A DNA stretch of 64,000 nt from Treponema sp. (GTDB lineage Bacteria; Spirochaetota; Spirochaetia; Treponematales; Treponemataceae), in contig JAFUTH010000014.1 in assembly GCA_017484285.1 (NCBI GenBank), positions 186,001 to 250,000 on the forward strand. The letters are read 5' to 3'. Shown here piece by piece: positions 33,776-42,667 of the stretch (within the stretch, counting starts at the first letter, position 1; every line of letters starts with the position of its first letter). The notes beneath the pieces are model-generated. The model was not told the DNA's origin. It did no database searches and saw nothing but the letters and a program-made list of their open reading frames with translations. Made by a program: the position numbers and the translations under genes.

Positions 33776-34774
33776 CTAGTCTAACGCGTGTCCTGCTGAG
33801 CCGAGAACATCGACACACTTGTGCATGTACATTTTTTTGAGCTCTTCGCGAGCCGGTCCGAGATACTGGCGCGGGTCAAAGTCGCCTGGGTGCTCTGCAA
33901 AGTGGCGGCGGATTGCGGCTGTCATTGCCAAGCGACCGTCTGAGTCGATGTTGATTTTGCAGACCGCTGATTTTGCTGCCTTTCGGAGCTGTTCTTCTGG
34001 AATTCCAACTGAATCAGGAATCTTTCCGCCGAACTGCTCGATGATTTTTACATATTCGACCGGAACTGAAGAAGAGCCGTGCAAAACAATCGGGAAGCCC
34101 GGGAGCTTCTTTTCGATTGCTTCGAGAACGTCGAATGCCAGTGGTGGCGGAATGAGAACGCCGTCTGGAGTGCGCGTACACTGCTCTGGCGTGAATTTGC
34201 AGCGACCGTGTGATGTTCCGATTGAGATTGCCAATGAATCGCAGCCTGTTTTTGAAGTGAAGTCAATAACTTCTTCTGGCTTGGTGTATTTTGACTCTTC
34301 TGCGGCAACATCGTCCTCAACACCGCCGAGAACGCCAAGCTCCGCTTCAACGGTGACATCGTGCTCGTGAGCGTAATCAACGACTTTTTTGGTGACCGCA
34401 ACGTTTTCGTCATAGGGAAGGGCAGAGCCGTCAATCATGACAGAAGAGAAGCCGTTGTCGATACAGTCTTTGCAGACCTCAAAATTTGGACCGTGGTCAA
34501 GGTGAAGCACGATTGGAATGTCGCAGCCAAGCTCATGAGCGTACTCGACAGCACCGCGGGCCATGTTGCGGAGAATGTTCGGGTTCGCGTACTGGCGCGC
34601 TCCCTTTGAAACCTGCAAGATAACAGGTGATTTAGCCTCAACGCACGCCATGATGATAGCCTGCATCTGCTCCATGTTGTTGAAGTTGAATGCCGGAATA
34701 GCATATCCGCCTTTGATTGCTTTTGCGAACATATCGCGTGTGTTCACAAGACCGATTTCTTTGTAAGAAGTCAT
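33776..34774 (-). CDS. fba: Class II fructose-1,6-bisphosphate aldolase
   Basis: Zinc-dependent glycolytic aldolase, 332 residues. Metal and catalytic residues are seen: H91-L-D93-H94 (Asp93 catalytic, His94 zinc ligand), Glu in VEAELGVLGG (143-145), His189 in GTSHG, His232 in LHGSSSVP, and the NIDSDGRLA phosphate-site motif. The insert-bearing form of about 330 residues is the subtype found in spirochaetes. GAGGAG 8 nt before the ATG is a strong ribosome-binding site. A lone gene; the region to 35066 on its upstream side holds the flaA promoter and leader. Confidence 0.96.
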   Translation of the reverse strand: MTSYKEIGLVNTRDMFAKAIKGGYAIPAFNFNNMEQMQAIIMACVEAKSPVILQVSKGARQYANPNILRNMARGAVEYAHELGCDIPIVLHLDHGPNFEVCKDCIDNGFSSVMIDGSALPYDENVAVTKKVVDYAHEHDVTVEAELGVLGGVEDDVAAEESKYTKPEEVIDFTSKTGCDSLAISIGTSHGRCKFTPEQCTRTPDGVLIPPPLAFDVLEAIEKKLPGFPIVLHGSSSVPVEYVKIIEQFGGKIPDSVGIPEEQLRKAAKSAVCKINIDSDGRLAMTAAIRRHFAEHPGDFDPRQYLGPAREELKKMYMHKCVDVLGSAGHALD

Positions 34775-34935
34775 TCTTTATTTCTCCTCATAAAATTGAT
34801 TACAAAACTATAGTTCTTATGGTAAGTCGAAAATGTCAGAAAATCAAGAAATATGTTGAATTCATCTGAAAAATATTTTTCATTCAGAAACGCATCAAAA
34901 TGCGTAAAAAATAGAAAAATCCTCTTTCAAATTAT

Positions 34936-34965
34936 TTGACAAAGGTGTATGCTTAGAAATATAAT
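34936..34965 (+). promoter_or_regulatory. flaA promoter (sigma70 consensus)
   Basis: Both boxes are perfect: TTGACA (34936-34941), 18 bp, TATAAT (34960-34965). A leader of about 95 nt follows, ending with AAGGAG before ATG 35067. The sheath genes are thus expected to use the housekeeping sigma factor, not the flagellar sigma28. Confidence 0.85.
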
Positions 34966-35066
34966 TGTGAATGATTTTGTGGGATTTTCTTCAATGCTGC
35001 CGATAATAACATAGTCGGTGTCTTTTGCAGAAAAGATACACAAATTAAAGAAAAAGGAGTTTTTGA

Positions 35067-35873
35067 ATGAAAAAGGGCGTAGTTGTCTTTACTAGTTTTG
35101 CATTCCTGCTTGCGTTTTCTATCCCTGCAGTTGCACAACCTAGCTCAAAGGCAGTAGAGACAAAAGTTATCGATAATTTTGATAATGTTGGTTCTCAAGA
35201 TTATCAGGTGCCGGGCAAAACTGTAAACAGTACGGAGACACTTAACTGGACATGGAACGTTCAGGCTAGTCATTATATTGATTCAGACAAAGGTTTTCCA
35301 AAAATGAACTATTTTGATGGGCAGCCGAATTCCCTCAAATTGTTCAATAAAGAAGGCGATGCGCCAAAAGTTCTCGGCGTTCAGACAAGTTTCCTTCGCA
35401 AAGGCGAGAACTGGTTTGAAGTCTATCCAGAGGTTGATGGAAAACCGTATGAGATTCCGTTTGTCGGCACGGTCACTCAGATTGATTTCTGGGTTTGGGG
35501 TGCAAACTATCTCTATTTCATCGATATTTTAATTCGTGACGCAGATGGTCGTGTCTATACGCTCCCTGCCGGTAATCTCGCATTCAATGGATGGCGAAAT
35601 CTTATCGTTTCTGTTCCATCATATATCCGGCAGCATTCACGCTTGCGCTCTGGCCCGACAGCGCTTACATTTGTCGGTTTCCGCGTGCGTACTGATCCCG
35701 ATGAATATGTTGACAACTTCAATATCTTCTTTGATCAGCTCAAGTTCTCAACAAATGCTTTGAGCGACGTATTCGATGGCTATGAACTTAAGAACGTTGA
35801 TTTTGGTGATTCAGATTCAGAAGGAAGCACAAAATCATCAGGATCTTCATCATCAGAAGGAGAAGCTAAATAA
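35067..35873 (+). CDS. flaA: FlaA, periplasmic flagellar filament outer-layer protein 1
   Basis: Sheath protein covering the FlaB core of spirochaete periplasmic flagella. 268 residues: signal peptide (about 1-23, ending PAVAQ), then the FlaA fold with VIDNFDN, NWTWNVQASHY, QIDFWVWGANYLYFIDILIR, GNLAFNGWRNLIVSVP and LTFVGFRVRTDPDEYVDNFN. The C-terminal 25 residues are Ser/Gly/Glu-rich. The next gene is a paralogue that overlaps it by TAATG. The strong promoter upstream fits an abundant protein. Confidence 0.95.
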   Translation: MKKGVVVFTSFAFLLAFSIPAVAQPSSKAVETKVIDNFDNVGSQDYQVPGKTVNSTETLNWTWNVQASHYIDSDKGFPKMNYFDGQPNSLKLFNKEGDAPKVLGVQTSFLRKGENWFEVYPEVDGKPYEIPFVGTVTQIDFWVWGANYLYFIDILIRDADGRVYTLPAGNLAFNGWRNLIVSVPSYIRQHSRLRSGPTALTFVGFRVRTDPDEYVDNFNIFFDQLKFSTNALSDVFDGYELKNVDFGDSDSEGSTKSSGSSSSEGEAK

Positions 35874-36619
35874 TGAAAAAGATACTTGCTTTTGCTCTCG
35901 CTTTAACAATGTTTAGTGCGGTTTTTGCACAGGAGCAGGAAAATAACAATAGCCGGCAGAACGACAACGAAAGTCTTGCGTCTCCGGATCCAACAGTCAT
36001 CGGTAATGATTCTGCGCGGCAGGCTCTCCGTGAGATTTCTGTCGATCGCTATGAACTTGAGGGAAGTTGGAACGCTTCAATTTCTTCAGACAATGGTGTC
36101 ATCAACTGCCGTCTTTTTGAAGGTAGCCCGTTGGCAAAAGAGCCGCTTAAGGGTGAGGAAGAAGCAGAGGACTCAAGCGTTCTCGGTATCAAAGTTGAGT
36201 TTTTCCGCCGTGGCGTGAACTCATTCTTCATCAAGGCTGCACGCCCGATTCCGATTGAAGGTGTCACAAAAACGATTTCTTTGTGGGTCGCTGGTCGAAA
36301 CATGGATCATCAGATGTATGTTCTCGTTCAGGACTACAACGGCAACAACTTTGAGTTGTATCTTGGTTCGCTCGGATTCTCTGGTTGGAAAAAAATGTCT
36401 GTCGCTGTTCCGCCGACTCCGGATGGAGAGCACGGAATTATCCAGTCGTCTGCATACAATGGTGTTAAGCCAGGACTTCGCATCGTTGGTTTCCGAGTCG
36501 ACTGCAACCCCATGCTCGCGCGTGGTACCTACTACATGTACTTGGATGACCTTCGCGCTGTTACCGACTTGTACGATCTCGAGAACCGCGACGAAGACGA
36601 CATGAACGACGATTGGTAG
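35873..36619 (+). CDS. flaA2: FlaA, flagellar filament outer-layer protein 2
   Basis: Second FlaA-family sheath protein, 248 residues, cotranslated with the first. Signal peptide (MKKILAFALALTMFSAVFA), then LEGSWNASISSDNG, ISLWVAGRNMDHQMYVLVQD, GSLGFSGWKKMSVAVPPTPD and LRIVGFRVDCNPMLARGTYY, which parallel motifs of the first. It ends in an acidic tail (NRDEDDMNDDW). A tandem FlaA pair is a treponemal trait. A terminator follows. Confidence 0.92.
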   Translation: MKKILAFALALTMFSAVFAQEQENNNSRQNDNESLASPDPTVIGNDSARQALREISVDRYELEGSWNASISSDNGVINCRLFEGSPLAKEPLKGEEEAEDSSVLGIKVEFFRRGVNSFFIKAARPIPIEGVTKTISLWVAGRNMDHQMYVLVQDYNGNNFELYLGSLGFSGWKKMSVAVPPTPDGEHGIIQSSAYNGVKPGLRIVGFRVDCNPMLARGTYYMYLDDLRAVTDLYDLENRDEDDMNDDW

Positions 36620-36640
36620 GATATATTTCTTACAAACAGA

Positions 36641-36668
36641 ACCCGCTGGCTATTCGGCGGGTTTTTTT
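36641..36668 (+). terminator. Rho-independent terminator after the flaA pair
   Basis: ACCCGC (36641-36646) pairs with GCGGGT (36657-36662), followed by seven T. Confidence 0.9.
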
Positions 36669-36689
36669 ATGGGTTTTTAATCACTTTGC

Positions 36690-36718
36690 TTGTAACTGCT
36701 CTTTTTTACCTGTAAAAT
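36690..36718 (+). promoter_or_regulatory. Promoter of the fliG-like gene, leaderless arrangement
   Basis: TTGTAA (36690-36695), 17 bp, TAAAAT (36713-36718), then 6 nt to ATG 36725. No Shine-Dalgarno sequence. Confidence 0.6.
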
Positions 36719-36724
36719 AATGCT

Positions 36725-37960
36725 ATGAATCTTTCTGATTTTCGACTCAATGCCTATAAAAATACAACGCACGGTGCGGCTGATTCTGAGCAAAAGCCAG
36801 CGACCGTCTCGGCAGAGCCAAAACAAAAATCAATAAATGAAATCTTTGACGATCGTTTCTTTCCGAAAAAAGCAGATCCCAACTTTCAGGGCAATGAATC
36901 GACTCGAATTGCGGCAAAAGCGCTGACATCTGGCGGCTTGATAAAAGTTCCTGAGCAGCCAAAAGAAAAAGACGGGCGTGAGAACATCTATCGTCGGGTG
37001 GCAAAATTTCTCTTGCTGATTGGCGTTGATGAGGCGGCAAAAATCCTGCCACATTTGACCGAAGAGCAGACTGAACGGATAATTCCTGAGATTGCTTCCA
37101 TTCGCTCGGTAGACCCCGATGAGGCACGGATAATTCTTGAAGAATTTCACGGGCTTGTCAAACAGGCGCGGGAAGAGGGTGGCATCGATACGGCGCGCTC
37201 AATTCTCGAAAAGGCATTTGGCTCGGCTCGGGCAAATCAGATTCTCGAGAAATCAGCATCTGCGGTTACAAAGCCATTTGATTATCTTTCTGAGGCTGAT
37301 AGTGAGCGCGTCGGTTTTCTTCTGAAAGATGAGTCGAATGCGGTTAGGGCACTTGTCCTTTCGTATATCAAGCCAAAAACGGCAGCGGAAGTGATAAATT
37401 CGCTTGAAGATGCGGACAAAAAAGACGTCGTTATGCGGCTTGCGAAGCTCAAAAAAATCTCCCCGGAGATTGTGCGCCGTGTTGATCAGGCTTTGCAAAA
37501 GAAAATGAACGCAATGGCGACCTCAAAATCAGATAGCATCGACGGAAAAAATATTCTTGCACAAATCTTGAAACGCATGGCACCGGAAGCAGAGCAGGGT
37601 ATCCTCGACAATCTTTCGGAGCAGGATCCGTCGCTTGGGGAAGATTTGCGCGAACGGCTCTTTACGATTGAAGACGTGATTGCTGCGGACGACCGATTTA
37701 TCCAGGACACGTTGCGCAAAATGGACGAAGAGGCGATTGCTCACCTCATCGCCACAAAAACAGACGACTTCCGGCAGAAAATTCTTGGCAATGTATCTGA
37801 AAATCGGCGGAATTCGATTCTTGAGACAGAAGATTTTCTCAAGCCAATGCGTAAGAGTGACTGCGATAAGGTGACAACTCAGTTTTTCAGCATTCTGCGC
37901 CGCGCATACGAAGAGGGGAATCTATACATCAAAGGACGGGATGACGATATTTATGTCTAA
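36725..37960 (+). CDS. FliG-family protein, divergent paralogue of the motor switch
   Basis: 411 residues. After a disordered N-terminal 80 residues, FliG N, middle and C domains follow: RVAKFLLLIGVDEAAKILPH, EEFHGLVKQAREEGGIDTAR, then LVLSYIKPKTAAEVINSLED, and the C-domain LFTIEDVIAADDRFIQDTLR with ENRRNSILE. The EHPQR motif of true switch FliG, expected just before LVLSYIKP, reads ESNA here. Spirochaetes carry two FliG forms; this looks like the non-canonical one (FliG1). It adjoins flaA, which supports a flagellar role. Confidence 0.8.
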   Translation: MNLSDFRLNAYKNTTHGAADSEQKPATVSAEPKQKSINEIFDDRFFPKKADPNFQGNESTRIAAKALTSGGLIKVPEQPKEKDGRENIYRRVAKFLLLIGVDEAAKILPHLTEEQTERIIPEIASIRSVDPDEARIILEEFHGLVKQAREEGGIDTARSILEKAFGSARANQILEKSASAVTKPFDYLSEADSERVGFLLKDESNAVRALVLSYIKPKTAAEVINSLEDADKKDVVMRLAKLKKISPEIVRRVDQALQKKMNAMATSKSDSIDGKNILAQILKRMAPEAEQGILDNLSEQDPSLGEDLRERLFTIEDVIAADDRFIQDTLRKMDEEAIAHLIATKTDDFRQKILGNVSENRRNSILETEDFLKPMRKSDCDKVTTQFFSILRRAYEEGNLYIKGRDDDIYV

Positions 37961-40900
37961 TACAATGAAAAAAGGAGATGTGTACAAGGCGTTTGACGTA
38001 CTGAATGTGTTTGACGTTCCTGATTATCATTCGACGGCTATCCACCTGCGTCATCAAAAGACGGGGCTCGAGGTGTTTCATATGCACAACGACGATACGG
38101 AAAATCTCTTCGCGTTTGCGTTCCGTACGCCGAATCCAAAGAGCAACGGTGCTGCCCACATCATTGAGCATTCGGTTCTCTGTGGTTCTGAGCGTTTTCC
38201 CTTAAAAGATCCGTTCGTTGTTCTCTCGAATCAGAGCGTAAAGACGTATCTCAATGCGATGACCTATTCTGACAAAACGGTTTATCCGGCGAGCTCAATT
38301 GCAAAGGTCGATTATTTTAATCTCATGAGTGTGTACGGAGATGCGGTGTTTTTTCCGCGCCTTCAAAAAGAAATTTTCATGCAGGAAGCGCACCGTCTTG
38401 AGCTTGACGAAAACGGAACTCCCTCGATTCAGGGCGTCGTCTACAATGAAATGAAAGGAAGCTATTCTTCGTTCGAGGCGGTTGCTTCTGACTATGCGAT
38501 TTCAAGCCTCATGGATGACTGTATCTACAAGAAAGATTCTGGTGGCGATCCCCTTGAGATTCCGACAATAACCTATGAAGATTTCGTGGCATTCCACAAA
38601 CGCTGGTATCGTCCGGACAATTGCCTTCTCTTTCTTTACGGCAATATTCCGACAACCGAACAGCTTGACTTTGTGCAGGACACGTTTTTGTCACGGCTCG
38701 AGAAAAAATATCCCGACATCGATGTGTCCGAATCGGCACGAAAAAAGCAAATCGCTGATTTTCTCGCGTGTGTGACGCCGCGCCAGTATGACAAGCCTAT
38801 TGACGTGTATTGCGAAGGTCCTGCGGGTGATGGCGAATCTTTGAACACGGTGCTCGTCAATTGGAATATCGGACGGAGCAATGATGCGACGCGGGCGACC
38901 GAGCGTGTCGTCCTTGCGAGCATTCTCTGTAATCATGATGGTTCGCCGCTTCAAAAAGCATTGCTCGAAAGCGGTCTTGGAGAAGACATTGCGCCACAGC
39001 TTGGTTTGTTTGCCTCTGTGTATACGAGCATTTTGACGGTCGGTTTGCGTGGTGTCAAAAAAGGCGACGAAAAGAAGGTTGAAGCCCTCGTCCTTGAGAC
39101 AATACGCCATCTTGTTGAGAAAGGCATTTCTGAAAAAGACATCGATGCGACGCTGATGAGCATGGAATATTCGCAGCGGGAGATAAAGCGTGGTCAGGGA
39201 CCGTATGCGCTTTCTCTCATGGCGCGTCCGATATACGGGTGGTTGTACGGAGACGGCGTTGAGAATCAAATTCGATTGCGTTCCCATCTTGAGGCGGTTA
39301 AAGCGAAAATCAAAAACGATGATACATATCTTCGCACGCTGATGAAATCCGTGTTGCTTGACAACACGAACCGTTCGCTCGTCGTCGTAACACCTTCTTC
39401 GGCTTATACGGAGCGCCGTGAGCGTGCTGAAAAAGACTTGATTCAGTCGTTGCTCAAAAAAACAAACCGTGACGCTATCAAGACTGACACAAATGCTTTG
39501 CATGCTTTCCAGCAAAAAGAAGATGACACATCTTGTCTTCCCCATTTGAATCCGAGCGATTTTATCACTGACGGAAAACCGTTCATGAACCGCACCGCAA
39601 CAACCATCGGCGCGCTACCTGCCTGCAACGGCGGTTCTATTCCGTTCATAAAAAACGAAGAGCCGACAAATGGTATCATCTATCTCGATGTCGGTTTCCC
39701 CGTTGATGTGCTTTCAGTCGCGGATTATCCCGTACTCCCGCTTTTTGCCGAGTGTGTGACCGAGTGCGGCTGGAAGGACTTGGATTGGGCGCGCTCTGCC
39801 GAGGAAACGGCGTTGTACACGGGCGGCATCGGAGTGAATCTGCTGACGATGGAAGGCCCTGATACGCCCAATTCGCGCGCTTTCCGCCAAAAACACAATT
39901 GGATTGACCGCGATTGGCTTATTTTCCGTCTCTCGATGGTCGAGGAACAGTGTGAGCATGCGCTTTCGCTGTTGCGTGACTGTATTACGGGTGTTGATTT
40001 TTCAGACGAAAAGCGTCTGCGTGACCTCATTACGGAGACTGAGAATGATTTTGACTCGTCCGTGATTCCCGACGGGCATATTTTTACGTCGACACGTGTG
40101 TGCGCCCAGCTTTCAAGAAAGTCGGCGGTCGATGAAATCTGGAACGGACTCTCACAGTATTTTACGATAAAAGAAATCTCCGCCCAGCCGCTGGCAGAAA
40201 CGATTGCTACATTTAAGCGGCTTCTCGCGCAGATTCGTGCGGGCGGCGCGTTCATTCACGTGACAGCTGAACAAACTGGCTGTAAACAGCTTGAGTCATT
40301 GCTTCCCGATTTTATCGAGCAGGTTCAGATTTCAGAAATTGCTGATGCGCGCTCGACGACGCTTTCTGATTTCATTCCGTTCATAAAACAGGCAGCTGAT
40401 GACCCGACCGAGACATTCGTGACCTCTTCACAGATTGGCTATGCGTCTCAGTGCATTCCTGCCGCGCGCTATGGCACGAAGGAAAGCTACACAGAGGAAG
40501 TCTGCACGCATTGGCTCGCGAACAATTTGCTCTGGGAGAAGGTGCGTACGATTGGCGGTGCCTACGGCGTGTTCTGCAATACCGAGTCGATGATTGGCTC
40601 TGTCCTGTTCAGTTCGTACCGTGATCCGTCACCATTTGATACGTGTGCGGTCTTTGGTGAGTGTCTAAAAGAAGCCTCCGAAATCGATTTTGATGATGAG
40701 GAAGTCGCTCGTTGTGTGATGGGATGCTACAGCCATTTTATTCAGCCGCAGTCACCAAAAGGGCGGGGAAGCGTTGCGCTTACACGTGTCCTCTACGGAA
40801 TCCTTGATGAAGACCGCGAGAAAAAAATACTCGGCATTCTTAGTACAACGGCTGCGGACTTGAAGCACGGCTTTTATCGTCTCTATGAAAACATGAAGCG

Positions 40901-40991
40901 TGCTTCATCGTCAAAAAAAGCAATAATTTGTGGCAAAAAAGCACTCGAAGCGTGCGAAAATGCTGGAAAAATCGTATCTTTGCCGTTATAA
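37953..40991 (+). CDS. M16C-family zinc metallopeptidase (PreP/falcilysin-like)
   Basis: Large two-half peptidase of 1012 residues that degrades peptides. The inverted zinc motif HIIEH is at 69-73, with the distal Glu in VVYNEMKGSYSS; later domains show the M16C family pattern with SSYRDPSPFDTC and the C-terminal YSHFIQPQSPKGRG. No signal peptide, so cytoplasmic. ATG 37953 overlaps the stop of the fliG-like gene (ATGTCTAA), which suggests coupled translation; ATG 37965 is an alternative. The pairing with a flagellar gene appears positional. Confidence 0.9.
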   Translation: MSNTMKKGDVYKAFDVLNVFDVPDYHSTAIHLRHQKTGLEVFHMHNDDTENLFAFAFRTPNPKSNGAAHIIEHSVLCGSERFPLKDPFVVLSNQSVKTYLNAMTYSDKTVYPASSIAKVDYFNLMSVYGDAVFFPRLQKEIFMQEAHRLELDENGTPSIQGVVYNEMKGSYSSFEAVASDYAISSLMDDCIYKKDSGGDPLEIPTITYEDFVAFHKRWYRPDNCLLFLYGNIPTTEQLDFVQDTFLSRLEKKYPDIDVSESARKKQIADFLACVTPRQYDKPIDVYCEGPAGDGESLNTVLVNWNIGRSNDATRATERVVLASILCNHDGSPLQKALLESGLGEDIAPQLGLFASVYTSILTVGLRGVKKGDEKKVEALVLETIRHLVEKGISEKDIDATLMSMEYSQREIKRGQGPYALSLMARPIYGWLYGDGVENQIRLRSHLEAVKAKIKNDDTYLRTLMKSVLLDNTNRSLVVVTPSSAYTERRERAEKDLIQSLLKKTNRDAIKTDTNALHAFQQKEDDTSCLPHLNPSDFITDGKPFMNRTATTIGALPACNGGSIPFIKNEEPTNGIIYLDVGFPVDVLSVADYPVLPLFAECVTECGWKDLDWARSAEETALYTGGIGVNLLTMEGPDTPNSRAFRQKHNWIDRDWLIFRLSMVEEQCEHALSLLRDCITGVDFSDEKRLRDLITETENDFDSSVIPDGHIFTSTRVCAQLSRKSAVDEIWNGLSQYFTIKEISAQPLAETIATFKRLLAQIRAGGAFIHVTAEQTGCKQLESLLPDFIEQVQISEIADARSTTLSDFIPFIKQAADDPTETFVTSSQIGYASQCIPAARYGTKESYTEEVCTHWLANNLLWEKVRTIGGAYGVFCNTESMIGSVLFSSYRDPSPFDTCAVFGECLKEASEIDFDDEEVARCVMGCYSHFIQPQSPKGRGSVALTRVLYGILDEDREKKILGILSTTAADLKHGFYRLYENMKRASSSKKAIICGKKALEACENAGKIVSLPL

Positions 40992-41047
40992 TTTTTAAGC
41001 AGCAATTAAGATTGATTCAGTAGATCATGTTTACAGGGGGAACTTTC

Positions 41048-41269
41048 ATGAAAAAAGATAAATACGAAAAATGCATAAAGATGTTGCGTCAGCTCGTTTC
41101 TGATATTCAGGGCGCGCCGCTTCCAAGCGAGGATCTTGAGCCGGAATTGTACCGAATTTGGTTCGAGCATGTGCAGAGCGCGGGCATGGAGTGCCTTCAG
41201 TATCTCGACGACAATTTCCCGCTCGAAAAAGAAGATATCGACAATACATTGAACAAATTCCTTAAATAA
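41048..41269 (+). CDS. Small acidic protein of unknown function
   Basis: 73 residues, mostly helical and acidic: MKKDKYEKCIKMLRQLVSDI, EDLEPELYRIWFEHVQSAG, then a C-terminal KEDIDNTLNKFLK. No domain recognised. GGGGGAAC 7 nt before ATG 41048 selects this start over ATG 41027. A terminator follows directly. Cytoplasmic. Confidence 0.7.
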   Translation: MKKDKYEKCIKMLRQLVSDIQGAPLPSEDLEPELYRIWFEHVQSAGMECLQYLDDNFPLEKEDIDNTLNKFLK

Positions 41270-41276
41270 ACGAATC

Positions 41277-41307
41277 AGCTGTCCTTTTGCATTGGGCAGC
41301 TTTTTTT
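41277..41307 (+). terminator. Rho-independent terminator after the 41048 gene
   Basis: AGCTGTCC (41277-41284) pairs with GGGCAGCT (41294-41301, one G-T pair), followed by seven T. Confidence 0.85.
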
Positions 41308-41345
41308 ATATCTGATGTCTGAATTCCTAAAGTTGCGCCTAGTGA

Positions 41346-42560
41346 ATGTCGAAAATCAAAGGAGAGACTTTGTTTTGGATGGCGCGTGCTATGGCAGTAT
41401 CAAAAGTAAACAAACGGTTGGACCACTACGTTCTCAAGGGAAGACTTCGTTCTGAAGGTTTTGAACGATGGCGCTATGTGTTTTCGGCGTTCAGCCCCTC
41501 AAAAGGAACGGAACGAACGTTTTTTATCGAGTTGTATATCGTGAATCCTGCCGTTTCGCCCAAAACAGCGGTCATCAGTCAAAAATCGCGACTTGTGGCA
41601 TCAGAATCTGATTTGCAATATATGCTCGCGGGCACTGCCTCTGCCGAAAAAGCGAGTGAGGAAGTCGCTGTTCAGCCGTCATACGTCTTGGTCAAAGTCG
41701 GTGCGTTGGGTGTCGGTGGCAAGCAGATGAACAAATTCTACGCACCGGTGCAATTTTCGTTCGTCAAAAGCAGCGGTGCTTTTAAGGTGGGCGAGTGCCT
41801 TTTTAGCACAAATGCGCTTTCTGGTTCAGTTTCTGTTAGTCCACAGGAGCTTCGCGTGCGCCCCGAACTCTTATGCAATCCCGGGGCAATGTCGTGGGAG
41901 TTGAAATTTGAGCGTCCGATAGAATGCGCTCCGTTGTACAACCGAAAAAAAACAGTCTGGCTTCCTATCGGCGTAAAATCGCTCTTTTCTGGCTCAGTGC
42001 ACTTTGACAATGAGGAGTATGTCGTTCTTCCAAAATCATCGAACGGATATATCGACAAGAGTTGGGGCGTCCGTCCGAATTCCCCCTATTTCCATCTCTC
42101 ATCATCAAAAATGACGAGCATTATTTCTGGGCGTGCAATGCATAATTCGTGCTTTGCGCTTGAAGGTGAATTCGGCGGTAAGTTGTGCGCAACGCTTGTG
42201 CTCGAGGGGGAGCGATTTTCCGTTGAGAACCGTGGCATTTTCAAAAAAGACGTGATACTTCATGACTGCTCTCAGCTTGAGGACGGAGAGTCGGGCGAAA
42301 AAGTGCATTGGACCGTTAGCATTCACAAAGGAAAATTCGTGATTGATATCGATGTGTACTGCCCTGGCAATGAACTCTTCGTCAGGGATTACGAGATGCC
42401 ACATGGCGAGCGATGTCTGCTCAAGATTCTCGCGGGCGGAACTGGCTCTGGTGAAATCCGATTCTACAAAAAAATTGGCAAAAATCTGGAGCTGCTTGAA
42501 CACGCAAACATCTTCGATGCAATCTGCGAATTCGGGCAGATGGAACAAGTTGGAAAATAA
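41346..42560 (+). CDS. Protein with tocopherol-cyclase-like domain, function unknown
   Basis: 404 residues, no signal peptide. The middle (about 215-265) has SLFSGSVHFDNEEYVVLPKS then NGYIDKSWGVRPNSPYFHLS, the pattern seen in tocopherol cyclase-like proteins of bacteria (a strand, then GY-x2-K/D-WG). These bacterial proteins are beta-rich and may bind lipids or hydrophobic molecules; true tocopherol synthesis is not implied. Flanking regions are also beta-rich. The gene has no strong ribosome-binding site and stands between two terminators, so it is probably a single unit. Confidence 0.6.
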   Translation: MSKIKGETLFWMARAMAVSKVNKRLDHYVLKGRLRSEGFERWRYVFSAFSPSKGTERTFFIELYIVNPAVSPKTAVISQKSRLVASESDLQYMLAGTASAEKASEEVAVQPSYVLVKVGALGVGGKQMNKFYAPVQFSFVKSSGAFKVGECLFSTNALSGSVSVSPQELRVRPELLCNPGAMSWELKFERPIECAPLYNRKKTVWLPIGVKSLFSGSVHFDNEEYVVLPKSSNGYIDKSWGVRPNSPYFHLSSSKMTSIISGRAMHNSCFALEGEFGGKLCATLVLEGERFSVENRGIFKKDVILHDCSQLEDGESGEKVHWTVSIHKGKFVIDIDVYCPGNELFVRDYEMPHGERCLLKILAGGTGSGEIRFYKKIGKNLELLEHANIFDAICEFGQMEQVGK

Positions 42561-42578
42561 AGCGCACTGGCGCGTGCT

Positions 42579-42606
42579 CCCCTGCATGATGCAGGGGATT
42601 TTTTTT
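42579..42606 (+). terminator. Rho-independent terminator after the 41346 gene
   Basis: CCCCTGC-ATGAT-GCAGGGG (42579-42597) followed by A and eight T. Confidence 0.9.
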
Positions 42607-42667
42607 CTTGCCGATTCGAAAATTCTTTATTATCTTTCAAGTGAAATAGAAAAATGGGAGGTAATAT

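Noticed and set aside
34775..35066. Riboswitch in the flaA leader or upstream of fba
   Set aside because: No known riboswitch core was seen; the stretch holds only the flaA promoter, an AT-rich leader and the fba ribosome-binding site.
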